DNA of 64,000 nt from Quadrisphaera granulorum. GTDB taxonomy: Bacteria; Actinomycetota; Actinomycetes; Actinomycetales; Quadrisphaeraceae. Under the pieces are notes generated by a model. The model searched no databases. It was not told the DNA's origin and saw nothing but the letters and a program-made list of their open reading frames with translations. Location: assembly GCF_003149145.1 (NCBI RefSeq), contig NZ_QGDQ01000018.1, positions 46,039 to 110,038 of the forward strand. Reading direction: 5' to 3'. Position 1 is the first letter of the stretch, and the number at the start of each line of letters is the position of its first letter. Below are positions 23,726-30,865 of this stretch, piece by piece. The translations under genes and the position numbers were made by a program.

Positions 23726-26182
23726 GTGGAGGGTACGGCTGACGAGGGCGTCGCTGGCGGTGAGACCGGGCTCGACAGGCTCGCGAAGCTCACCGCGCGC
23801 CTCGTAGGCGCGCCGTGGGCGCAGGTGTCCTTGGCCCAGGGCGACGTCCACCGCGTCGTGGCCACGGGCGGGGCGCCCGAAGGCCGCGCATCGCGCCGCC
23901 TTGACCGCGCCGCGGAGACGCTGTGCGAGATCACGCTGACCGAGGGGCGGCCGGTCGTCGTCGAGGACACCACCACCGACCCCCGCACGGCACAGCGGCC
24001 AGCCGTCACCTCCGGCCTCGTCGGTTCCTACCTCGGCGTCCCCCTCGTCCAGGACGGGCGCACCACCGGGGTTCTCTGCGCCTACGGGCCCACGCCGCGG
24101 CCGTGGGACAAGCACGACGTGGAGGTCCTCGAGCACCTCGCCGCGAGCGCCGTCGCTGAGCTCGACATGGAGCGCATCGTGGCTGACGTCACCCGAAGCC
24201 GGCTGCGGGTGGAGCTCGCCGTCGACGCCGCCGGCGTGGGCAGCTTCGTCTGGGACCTGGCGAGCGGTGAGCTGGAGTGGGACGACAGGCTGCTGGAGAT
24301 CTTCGGGATCGAACGGGCCGACTTCGGCGGCACCATCACGGCCTTCAATGCGTCCCTGCACCCGGACGACCTCGAGCGCGTGACCGCCGCTCTGGAGCGG
24401 TCCATCGCCACCTGCGGTGAGTTCCGAGCCGAGTACCGCGTGCAGCGTCCCGGGGGAGGGGTGCGCTGGGTGCAGGCCCGGGGCCGGACGCTGTGCGACC
24501 CCACCGGGCGCGCCACGCGGGTGGTCGGCGCCGCCTACGACACCACCGAGGTGCACGAGGGTGAAGCGCGGGTCGCCCGCGTTCTGGAGAGCATGTCGGC
24601 GGCCTTCTACAGCCTGGACCGCGACTTCCGCTTCACCTACGTCAACGCCGAGGCCGAGCGGCTCCTCGGCCGGCCCCGCAGCGAGCTGCTGGGCGGAGTG
24701 CTGTGGGACCTGTTCCCCGCGACGCTGTCCAGCGCTTTCGAGAGCGGCTACCGCTCGGCGATGGACAGCGGCCAGCCCGCCACCTTCGAGGCGCACTACC
24801 CACCGCCGCTGGATGGCTGGTACGAGGTCCGCGTCTGGCCGGTGCCCGACGGCCTGTCCGTGTACTTCCTCGAGATCACCGAGCGGCGTCGTGCGCAGGA
24901 GCGCGCCGACGCCGCCGTCGCCCGGCTCGCGCTCATCGCGCGCACCACCGAGCAGCTCACCGAGGTGCTCGACGGGCGCACCGCGGTGGCGCGGCTCGCC
25001 TCGCTCGTGGTGCCCCAGCTGGCCGACTGGTCGCTGGTGTCGCTCGTGGACGACGGGGGCCCGCTGCGTGACGTCGGCTGGGCTCACGTCGACCCTGCGT
25101 GCACCGCACTCGTCGAGCAGTACGCGACGCAGCGGTCGAGGGGTCTTCACCCCACGGCCCCGCTGCTGCGGGCCCTGGCCACCGGCGAGCCGCAGGGCAT
25201 CCCCTCGGAGGCGGCGGCAACCCTCCGCGACGTCCTCGGGGACGACGACGCACGCCGGCTCCTCACCCAGCTGGCGCCGCAGGCGTGCTGGGTGTTCCCC
25301 CTGAGTTCCCACGGGCGCACGTTCGGCGCGCTGTCCCTGTTCTGGGGCGCGCAGCGGCCTGCTCCCGGACCCGACGACCTGGCCCTCGCCCGCGAGGTCG
25401 CCGCGCGAGCGGGCACCGCGCTGGAGAACGCGCGCCTGTACGAGCGCCAGCGCGACCTCGCCGAGGAGCTTCAGCGCAGCCTCCTCACCGCCCCGCCGCG
25501 CCCGGACCACCTCGAGGTAGCGGTGCGCTACCTCCCGGCGGGGTTCGCCGCCCAGGTGGGAGGGGACTGGTACGACGCGTTCGTCCAGGCGGACGGCGGC
25601 ACCGTCGTCGTCATCGGTGACGTCGTCGGGCACGACACCGCCGCCGCCGCTGCCATGGGGCAACTGCGGGGTCTGCTGCGCGGCATCGCGTACACGACGG
25701 GCGCCGGACCTGCGGACGTGCTGCAGCGACTGGACGCAGCCATCCCCGGCCTGCTGATCTCCACGACGGCCACCGCTGCCGTGGTGCGGCTGGAGCAGAC
25801 CGCCTCGGACCGCGCCCGCGGCATCACGGCGCTGCGCTGGTCGAGCGCGGGGCACCCGCCACCGTTCGTGCTGCACCCCAACGGCTCCGTCGTGGCCCTG
25901 GAGGTCGACGACCCCGACCTGCTGCTCGGCATCGACCCGGCCTCCACCCGCCAGGAGCGCGTCGAGGAGGTGGGGCGAGGCACGACGGTGGTCCTGTACT
26001 CCGACGGACTGGTCGAGCGGCGCGGGCAGTCCCTCGACGTCGGGCTGGCGCGCCTGCGCGCGGTGCTGGCCGAGCTGGGCCACCTGCCGCTGCAGAAGCT
26101 CTGCGACGCGCTGCTGAGCCGCCTGGTGAGCGAACGGCCCGAGGACGACGTCGCCCTGGTCGCCGTGCGCCTGCTCCCGTAG
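23726..26182 (+). CDS. GAF-PAS-PAS-GAF PP2C (SpoIIE) protein phosphatase
   Basis: About 818 residues from GTG 23726; GTG 23690 is an in-frame alternative. Domain order: GAF (about 15-130: APWAQVSLAQGD, GSYLGVPLVQDGRTTGVLCAYG), PAS_3 (about 160-260: AVDAAGVGSFVWDLASGELEWDD, HPDDLERV, ending AAYDTTE), PAS_4 (about 270-380: SAAFYSLDRDFRFTYVNAEAERLLG, ending YFLEITERRRAQE), GAF (about 400-560), then PP2C (about 580-815). PP2C motifs are [36 protein letters not shown] and EDDVALVAVRL. Neither PAS carries the LOV Cys motif. Such proteins dephosphorylate anti-anti-sigma factors in the SigB/SigF partner-switch. The SigB/F-type gene lies 1.7 kb downstream, but no RsbV or RsbW is between them. Confidence 0.88.
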   Translation: MEGTADEGVAGGETGLDRLAKLTARLVGAPWAQVSLAQGDVHRVVATGGAPEGRASRRLDRAAETLCEITLTEGRPVVVEDTTTDPRTAQRPAVTSGLVGSYLGVPLVQDGRTTGVLCAYGPTPRPWDKHDVEVLEHLAASAVAELDMERIVADVTRSRLRVELAVDAAGVGSFVWDLASGELEWDDRLLEIFGIERADFGGTITAFNASLHPDDLERVTAALERSIATCGEFRAEYRVQRPGGGVRWVQARGRTLCDPTGRATRVVGAAYDTTEVHEGEARVARVLESMSAAFYSLDRDFRFTYVNAEAERLLGRPRSELLGGVLWDLFPATLSSAFESGYRSAMDSGQPATFEAHYPPPLDGWYEVRVWPVPDGLSVYFLEITERRRAQERADAAVARLALIARTTEQLTEVLDGRTAVARLASLVVPQLADWSLVSLVDDGGPLRDVGWAHVDPACTALVEQYATQRSRGLHPTAPLLRALATGEPQGIPSEAAATLRDVLGDDDARRLLTQLAPQACWVFPLSSHGRTFGALSLFWGAQRPAPGPDDLALAREVAARAGTALENARLYERQRDLAEELQRSLLTAPPRPDHLEVAVRYLPAGFAAQVGGDWYDAFVQADGGTVVVIGDVVGHDTAAAAAMGQLRGLLRGIAYTTGAGPADVLQRLDAAIPGLLISTTATAAVVRLEQTASDRARGITALRWSSAGHPPPFVLHPNGSVVALEVDDPDLLLGIDPASTRQERVEEVGRGTTVVLYSDGLVERRGQSLDVGLARLRAVLAELGHLPLQKLCDALLSRLVSERPEDDVALVAVRLLP

Positions 26183-26220
26183 GACCCCCACGCCTCAGCA
26201 GCAGCCCGCGCGGACCTGAG

Positions 26221-27132
26221 TCACAGCGCGAGCGTGACGCGGAACAGCGACCGGGGATCCTGAAGGTCGGAGGGGCGAGCGAGAGCGGCCCGGGGAATGA
26301 CGTCCAGCCACCGCACCGATCGGCGGTGCGGGACAAGCGCGGCTGTGCCGGCGAAGGCGTACTCGCCGGTCACCTCGCCCAGGAGGAGCGACCTGCCCTC
26401 GTGCACCGGCACAGCGACCTCGTCGCCCACCGCCACGTCGGCCACCAGCGACTCCAGCTGGCGCAACGCCTTGCCCGGACGGCGCTTCACGCCGGTCTGT
26501 TCGCCGCGCTCGGCGAGCAGCGTCCGCAGATCACCGGGGGAGGCGAGGTCCGCGGGGACGTCGATGCCGCTGCTGGTGTCGAGCCCGACCACGCCCTGCC
26601 CGACGAGCACGCCCAGGGTGGGCGAGTCCGCGGCGCGCACCACCCACAGGCCCCGTCCGGGCAGCGGCGGGCGAGCGGGCACGTCGTCGGGTCCCGGCCA
26701 CACGTAGTCGAGGTCGGTGGGCAGGTCGGTCTCGAACAAGGGGCCGTAGTGCGCCGTGTCCTTGCGCAGCAGGTTGGAGCGATGGGCGCGGTGGAACTCT
26801 GGGCGGCCCAGCCAGCTGGGGAGCTGATCTGCGCCCGCCAGCTCCTGCTCGGTCGCGTCGGCGACCTCGGGGGCGAACTCCGCGATCTGGGAAGCGGTGG
26901 AGTCCGCGTGCCCACGCGCTGTCCATTCGTGCACGCACTGGAGGCCGTAGTGCACGAGCGCGGGCGTGCGACCGCGCCACATCACGACCACCGGGTGGCG
27001 GCTCCAGCCGTACTCGGGCAGCTCCAGGGCCCGCAACACCTGCAGTACCTCCACGCGCTGCTTGCCCAGCCGGGGACCGTCCAGGACGGCCGCGCTCTCG
27101 GCGAAGCCGGGAAAGGGGAGGAAGGTCTGCAT
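26221..27132 (-). CDS. Pyrimidine-dimer-glycosylase-like (MSMEG_6728 family) protein fused to a PUA/EVE-like domain
   Basis: 303 residues. The N-terminal half (1-150) matches the MSMEG_6728/T4 endonuclease V-like family: MQTFLPFPGFAESAAVLDGP, RLGKQRVEVLQVLRAL, YGWSRHPVVVMWRG, HRSNLLRKD and YGPLF. The C-terminal half (about 165-303) resembles the PUA-like domain found at the N-terminus of Mrr/McrB-type restriction proteins: LWVVRAADSP, GVVGLDTSSGIDVPADL, VGDEVAVPVHEGRSLLLGEVTGEYAF, HRRSVRWLDVIPRAALA. The first part would act on damaged DNA, and the second could recognise a modified base or the substrate nucleotide; both roles are inferred. It is the last gene of a three-gene operon, 21 bp after the previous stop. 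Confidence 0.7.
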   Translation of the reverse strand: MQTFLPFPGFAESAAVLDGPRLGKQRVEVLQVLRALELPEYGWSRHPVVVMWRGRTPALVHYGLQCVHEWTARGHADSTASQIAEFAPEVADATEQELAGADQLPSWLGRPEFHRAHRSNLLRKDTAHYGPLFETDLPTDLDYVWPGPDDVPARPPLPGRGLWVVRAADSPTLGVLVGQGVVGLDTSSGIDVPADLASPGDLRTLLAERGEQTGVKRRPGKALRQLESLVADVAVGDEVAVPVHEGRSLLLGEVTGEYAFAGTAALVPHRRSVRWLDVIPRAALARPSDLQDPRSLFRVTLAL

Positions 27133-27153
27133 GGAGGCGCTGCTCGAGCAGGG

Positions 27154-27405
27154 CTACTGAGCCCGATGCCCCTGGGGCTCCTCCTCGGCGGGCTCGCTGA
27201 GGCGCCCCGTCGCGTCCATGACCTGGTCGGTCTCGTCGGGGTCGTCGGAGACCACGCGCACCTCGTCGGGCACGGAGTTGACGCCCATGGCCGCCGCGAT
27301 GTCCGCCTCGGTCACCTTCGGTAGGCCCGCGGTGGGGTCGTCGTCGGTACCCGTGCCGAGGGGGGTGGCAGCGGAGTGGCTGGACTGGCTGTCGTGGGTG
27401 CTCAT
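27154..27405 (-). CDS. Small acidic hypothetical protein
   Basis: An 83-residue acidic protein from ATG 27405, overlapping the upstream stop by four bases (ATGA). It has a Ser/Thr-rich N-terminus, a short predicted helix LPKVTEADIAAAMGVNSVPDEVRVV, and an acidic, probably disordered C-terminus (DDPDETDQVMD, EPAEEEPQG). No family is recognised. It sits between another small protein and the glycosylase-like gene, so it is presumably cotranscribed with them. Confidence 0.6.
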   Translation of the reverse strand: MSTHDSQSSHSAATPLGTGTDDDPTAGLPKVTEADIAAAMGVNSVPDEVRVVSDDPDETDQVMDATGRLSEPAEEEPQGHRAQ

Positions 27406-27695
27406 CGGCTCTCCTGGCGGCTCTGGTTCTCGGCGGTGTTGGAGGTCTCCTCGAGCGGGGAGTCGATGCCGAGCTCCCTGTCGACGACGACGTGGCGGCC
27501 CTGGCTCAACTCTGCGGCGGTGTCGTCCACCCACTTCTGGGGCTGCTCGGGAAACCCGCGCTCCGCGATGAGGCGCGTCAAGGCTTCCCGCACGACGTCC
27601 ACGTCGCCGCCCGCGTGCTCGGCGTGCACCTCGGAGACGATGTGCTGCAGCAGGACCTGGCGGTCGTGCTGGGCTTCTGGTGCTGGTTCCGGCAT
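27402..27695 (-). CDS. Small helical hypothetical protein
   Basis: A 97-residue soluble protein from ATG 27695, first gene of the three-gene minus-strand operon. A compact helical core spans about 12-70 (LLQHIVSEVHAEHAGGDVDVVREAL, TRLIAERGFPEQPQKWVDDTAAELSQGRHVVV) with a charged C-terminal tail. The core resembles three-helix domains in many actinobacterial small proteins, but I cannot name the family. It is divergent from the SigB/F-type sigma gene across about 200 bp, so it may share stress-related regulation. Confidence 0.6.
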   Translation of the reverse strand: MPEPAPEAQHDRQVLLQHIVSEVHAEHAGGDVDVVREALTRLIAERGFPEQPQKWVDDTAAELSQGRHVVVDRELGIDSPLEETSNTAENQSRQESR

Positions 27696-27725
27696 GGCTC
27701 CTGCCTATCACCGCCCCGAAGGTCC

Positions 27726-27750
27726 AACCACTCCTGTTGAACCACTCCTG
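27726..27750. repeat. Direct repeat AACCACTCCTG in the sigma-gene upstream region
   Basis: AACCACTCCTG occurs at 27726-27736 and 27740-27750, a 14-bp period. It lies in the roughly 200-bp gap between the divergent small-protein operon and the sigma factor gene. It may be a regulatory site or chance; the rest of the gap shows no clear promoter. Confidence 0.35.
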
Positions 27751-27893
27751 GCTCGGCTTGCCGGGGCTCCGGGGCGGTGTTCTGCTGGTCCGCGTCCCCG
27801 CCGGTGGAGCCCGGCGGTCCGTGTCGCCGCGGGCCGCTCGCCGCAGGACGACCGCGCCCGTGCGGCGAACGACGCGAGAGCACAGGAGCCCCG

Positions 27894-28724
27894 ATGACCG
27901 CGTCCGTCGACGGCCCCACAGCTCCCAGTGCCGAGCCCAGCAGTTTGCCCAGCCCGATCAGCCCTCGCGACCAGATCACCGAGGAGCTCCTGGCCCGGGC
28001 TCACGCCGCGGCGCCCGCGGAGCGGGCCAGGCTGCTCGACGAGGTCGTCGTCCTCAACCTCCCCGTGGCCAAGGCTCTTGCCGCGCGCTTCCGCGACCGG
28101 GGCGAGCAGCTCGACGACCTCGTCCAGGTGGCCTCGCTGGCCCTCGTCAAGGCCGCCCAGGGCTACCAGCCCGGGAAGGGCCGCGGCTTCTTGCCCTATG
28201 CGGTGCCCACCATCACCGGGGAGCTGCGACGGCACTTCCGTGACCGCCAGTGGGGGGTACGCCCGCCCCGCCGGCTGCAGGAGCTGCGTCTCTCTCTCGG
28301 AGCCGCTGCCGCCGAGCTCACCCAGAAGATCGGGCGCGCACCGACGGTGGCGCAGCTGTCGGAGCACCTCGGCGTCGACCAGGAGGAGGTCATCGAGGCG
28401 CTCGCCGCCGCGCAGGACTACCACCTGGCCTCGCTGGACGCCCCCATGGACGGCGAGGCCGACGGCACGCCCCTGGGCGCCACCCTCGGCGGCGACGACG
28501 GCGCCATCGACAGGCTCGTCGACCACGTGAGCGTGGCCCCGTTGCTCGCATCGCTGCCCGAGCGCGACCGGCGGATCCTGTCGCTGAGGTTCTTCCGCGG
28601 GTGGACGCAAAGCCAGATCGCCGCCGACATCGGCGTCACGCAGATGCAGGTCTCACGCCTGCTGGCACGCACACTGCAACGGCTGCGGACGCAGCTCGAA
28701 GATGCCGAGGCCGAAGCCGCCTGA
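27894..28724 (+). CDS. SigB/SigF/SigG-family RNA polymerase sigma factor
   Basis: A 276-residue sigma-70 group 3 factor. Region 2 is LDDLVQVASLALVKAAQGYQPGKG, then FLPYAVPTITGELRRHFRDRQWGVRPPRRLQEL, the SigB/F hallmark. Region 3 is AELTQKIGRAPTVAQLSEHLGVDQEEVIEAL. Region 4 is LPERDRRILSLRFF, RGWTQSQIAADIGVTQMQVSRLL. ATG 27894 has AGGAG nearby upstream. Such factors drive general-stress or osmotic regulons and are usually held by an RsbW-type anti-sigma factor released through PP2C/STAS partner switching. No anti-sigma gene is adjacent, which is unusual. PP2C phosphatases at 3.2, 23.7 and 59 kb are possible upstream activators. It ends three bases from the convergent upp gene. Confidence 0.92.
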   Translation: MTASVDGPTAPSAEPSSLPSPISPRDQITEELLARAHAAAPAERARLLDEVVVLNLPVAKALAARFRDRGEQLDDLVQVASLALVKAAQGYQPGKGRGFLPYAVPTITGELRRHFRDRQWGVRPPRRLQELRLSLGAAAAELTQKIGRAPTVAQLSEHLGVDQEEVIEALAAAQDYHLASLDAPMDGEADGTPLGATLGGDDGAIDRLVDHVSVAPLLASLPERDRRILSLRFFRGWTQSQIAADIGVTQMQVSRLLARTLQRLRTQLEDAEAEAA

Positions 28725-28727
28725 GCG

Positions 28728-29363
28728 TCAGACCACCCCGTAGAGCCTGTCTCCGGCGTCGCCCAAGCCCGGGACGATGTAGCCGTTCTCGTTGAGCCGC
28801 TCGTCGATGGCGGCGGTCACCACGGTGATCGGCGCGTCGGCGCCGAACGACGACGTCACCACCTCGACGCCCTCCGGCGCCGCGAGCAGGCACACCGCGG
28901 TGACGTCGGTGGCGCCGAGCTCGAAGAGGTAGCGGATCGCGGCGACGAGCGTGCCGCCGGTGGCAAGCATGGGGTCGAGCACGTAGCACTGGCGGCCGGA
29001 CAGGTCGTCCGGGAGCCGGTGGGCATACGTGCTGGCCTGCAGCGTCTCCTCGTCGCGGACCATCCCCAGGAAGCCGACCTCCGCCGTCGGCAGCAGCCGG
29101 GTCATGCCGTCGAGCATGCCCAGGCCCGCCCGCAGGATGGGCACCACGAGCGGCTTGGGGCTGGCGAGCTTCACGCCCGTGGTGGGCCCCACCGGCGTGG
29201 TGATGTCGAAGGGCTCCACCCGCGCACCGCGCGTCGCCTCGTAGGCGAGCAGCGTCACGAGCTCGTCCGCGAGCCGCCGGAACGTCGGTGAGTCGGTTCG
29301 CTCGTCGCGCAGGGCGGTGAGCTTGTGGGCCACGAGGGGGTGGTCGACGACCTGCACGCGCAC
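28728..29363 (-). CDS. upp: Uracil phosphoribosyltransferase
   Basis: A 211-residue enzyme that salvages uracil to UMP using PRPP. Motifs include [21 protein letters not shown] at the N-terminus, [14 protein letters not shown], the PRPP-binding loop [16 protein letters not shown] and the uracil-binding C-terminus [18 protein letters not shown]. Length and start (GTG 29363) match the family. It is divergent from the tRNA-deaminase-associated gene across about 80 bp, a common actinobacterial neighbourhood (upp next to tadA). Confidence 0.96.
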   Translation of the reverse strand: MRVQVVDHPLVAHKLTALRDERTDSPTFRRLADELVTLLAYEATRGARVEPFDITTPVGPTTGVKLASPKPLVVPILRAGLGMLDGMTRLLPTAEVGFLGMVRDEETLQASTYAHRLPDDLSGRQCYVLDPMLATGGTLVAAIRYLFELGATDVTAVCLLAAPEGVEVVTSSFGADAPITVVTAAIDERLNENGYIVPGLGDAGDRLYGVV

Positions 29364-29443
29364 GGTCCCCGACCCTACCCAGTCGCAGAGCGTCGACGGC
29401 GCGCCTCTCGCCTGGCGGGCGGCTCTGCGCCACGATGGGGCCC

Positions 29444-29944
29444 ATGTCCTACTTCACCGCGGTCCTCACTTCCGATGGGGACGGCTGGCACTCGGTTGAC
29501 CTCGACGTCGAGGACGCCGTGGACGTCGAGGAGCTCGCCGACGAGGTGCGCGCCGCCATCGACGACTCCGGCGAGACGCCCGGCCCCGTCCTCGTCGTCC
29601 TCGAGCGCGAGGACGAGTGGTTCGCGCTGGTCAGGGTCGACGGCGAGGAGCCGCGTGCCTTCGTCTCCGATCTGCCGGCCGCCTCCAGCAGCCACTACGG
29701 GGAGCTGCTCTCGGTCACCGCCGACTCGCCCGCCCCCCAGCCCGCCCCCCAGGAGGACGAGGAGGAGGACAGCGCCGCCCGTGTCGCTGCCCCCACCTGG
29801 GCCGGCGATGCCGACCTCCTCGCCGACCTCGGCCTGGCCGGTGGTGAGCTCGCGGACACCGCCGAGTCCCGCGACCCCGCCGGGGCGCTCGTGGCGGTGG
29901 GCGAGAAGATCGGCTTCGTCGATCTGCTCGAGGCGCTGCGCTGA
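29444..29944 (+). CDS. tRNA adenosine deaminase-associated protein
   Basis: A 166-residue acidic protein encoded immediately upstream of tadA, the position of this family in many Actinobacteria. The N-terminal domain ([39 protein letters not shown]) and C-terminal domain ([44 protein letters not shown]) are conserved around a Pro/Glu-rich linker (about 95-120). The role is not established beyond the genomic link to wobble adenosine deamination. ATG 29444 is chosen to match family N-termini; ATG 29435 lies three codons upstream. Its TGA overlaps the likely tadA start. Confidence 0.85.
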   Translation: MSYFTAVLTSDGDGWHSVDLDVEDAVDVEELADEVRAAIDDSGETPGPVLVVLEREDEWFALVRVDGEEPRAFVSDLPAASSSHYGELLSVTADSPAPQPAPQEDEEEDSAARVAAPTWAGDADLLADLGLAGGELADTAESRDPAGALVAVGEKIGFVDLLEALR

Positions 29945-30420
29945 CCCTCGCGAGTCCTCGCGACGACGCCCGCCTGATCCGGCTGGCACTGGCGCAGGCG
30001 CGGTCGGCGCCGTCCATCTCCGCTGACGTGCCGATCGGCGCCGTCGTCGTCGATGCTTCGGGGCTCGTGCTTGGCGTCGGCGCCAACGAGCGTGAGGCCA
30101 CGGGTGACCCGACGGCCCACGCCGAGGTCCTTGCCCTGCGCCGCGCCTCCGCCGCCACCGGCTCGTGGCGCCTCGACGGCGCGACCCTGGCGGTGACGCT
30201 GGAGCCGTGCACCATGTGCGCCGGTGCGCTCGTGCTGGCGCGGGTGGCGCGGGTGGTCTTCGGCGCGTGGGACCCCAAGGCCGGAGCAGTCGGGTCGCTG
30301 TGGGACGTGGTCCGCGACCCCCGGCTGAACCACCGCCCCGAGGTGGTCGCCGGCGTGCTGGAAGAGCCCTGCGCCACGCTGCTGAGGGGTTTCTTCGAAG
30401 ACCGGCGCACGACCGGGTAG
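29941..30420 (+). CDS. tadA: tRNA-specific adenosine deaminase TadA with a probable CTG start
   Basis: A zinc-dependent deaminase converting A34 to inosine in tRNA-Arg. Zinc and catalytic motifs are TAHAEVLAL (HAE) and EPCTMCAGAL (PCxxC). Closing motifs are RVVFGAWDPKAGAVGSLWDV and VLEEPCATLLRGFF. The first ATG/GTG/TTG in frame is GTG 30028, but that would remove helix 1. Upstream in frame are DDARLIRLALAQARSAPSISADVPIGAVVV, a clear TadA N-terminus, with no standard start before the previous in-frame stop at 29845-29847. CTG 29941 overlaps the upstream TGA as CTGA, imitating the usual ATGA coupling, so I place the start there (159 residues). CTG 29974 is another option. Confidence 0.85.
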   Translation: MTLASPRDDARLIRLALAQARSAPSISADVPIGAVVVDASGLVLGVGANEREATGDPTAHAEVLALRRASAATGSWRLDGATLAVTLEPCTMCAGALVLARVARVVFGAWDPKAGAVGSLWDVVRDPRLNHRPEVVAGVLEEPCATLLRGFFEDRRTTG

Positions 30421-30430
30421 TGTCTTCAGC

Positions 30431-30520
30431 GGTGGCGTGTCCGAGCGGCCTAAGGAGCACGCCTCGAAAGCGTGTGAGGGTGAAAGCTCTCCGTGGGTTC
30501 AAATCCCACCGCCACCGCCA
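30431..30520 (+). tRNA. tRNA-Ser (CGA anticodon), CCA encoded
   Basis: The acceptor stem GGTGGCG (30431-30437) pairs with CGCCACC (30510-30516), followed by discriminator G and an encoded CCA. The anticodon loop CTCGAAA gives anticodon CGA. A long variable arm (GTGAGGGTGAAAGCTCTCC) marks a class II tRNA-Ser, and the T-loop is GGTTCAAATCC. A strong hairpin follows five bases downstream. Confidence 0.97.
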
Positions 30521-30524
30521 CGAC

Positions 30525-30557
30525 AACGGCGGCGCCCCATCTAGGGGCGCCGCCGTT
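30525..30557 (+). terminator. Terminator after tRNA-Ser(CGA)
   Basis: Arms AACGGCGGCGCCCC (30525-30538) and GGGGCGCCGCCGTT (30544-30557) pair perfectly around ATCTA. A short T-containing tail (TCGTTGT) follows. Confidence 0.85.
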
Positions 30558-30580
30558 TCGTTGTCTGCCACGCCCTGTCC

Positions 30581-30594
30581 GTGATCATGGGCGG
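30581..30594 (+). repeat. Further copy of the GTGATCATGGGCGG element
   Basis: GTGATCATGGGCGG followed by TCGGCCACC closely matches both arms of the inverted repeat at 6636-6697. It lies in the 71-bp gap between the tRNA terminator and the convergent small membrane protein gene, again outside coding sequence. Confidence 0.5.
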
Positions 30595-30628
30595 TCGGCC
30601 ACCTGCCGACGCCTGCACCTCCGCGGTG

Positions 30629-30865
30629 TCACCGGCCGCGCAGGCCGGCGGTGGCCCCGCCCACCACGAGCAAGCCGCCCAGCACGATCAGCGCCACCGC
30701 CGCGACGGCCCCCGTATCGACGTGGATGTCGGTGAGGATGCTCACACCGACCAGGACGACGACCAGCAGCGCCGCCACGCCGGTCACCAGGCTCGGGACG
30801 TGGGGGCCGCCCGGGGCCGGCTCCATCGGCTCCATCGGCTGCTCGATGGGCTGGTCTGTGCTCAC
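30629..30865 (-). CDS. Small two-helix membrane protein
   Basis: A 78-residue protein with an acidic Pro/Met-rich N-terminus and two transmembrane helices (VTGVAALLVVVLVGVSILTDI and GAVAAVALIVLGGLLVVGG). GTG 30865 overlaps the stop of the PspC gene (GTGA), so it is cotranslated with it. Small two-helix proteins often follow PspC/LiaF-like genes in Actinobacteria. No enzymatic motif is present; it may be part of an envelope-stress complex. Confidence 0.75.
   Translation of the reverse strand: MSTDQPIEQPMEPMEPAPGGPHVPSLVTGVAALLVVVLVGVSILTDIHVDTGAVAAVALIVLGGLLVVGGATAGLRGR

Noticed and set aside
23324..26191. 955-codon open frame on the minus strand
   Set aside because: It is antisense to the GAF-PAS-PP2C phosphatase, has shadow-type composition and no recognisable motif.
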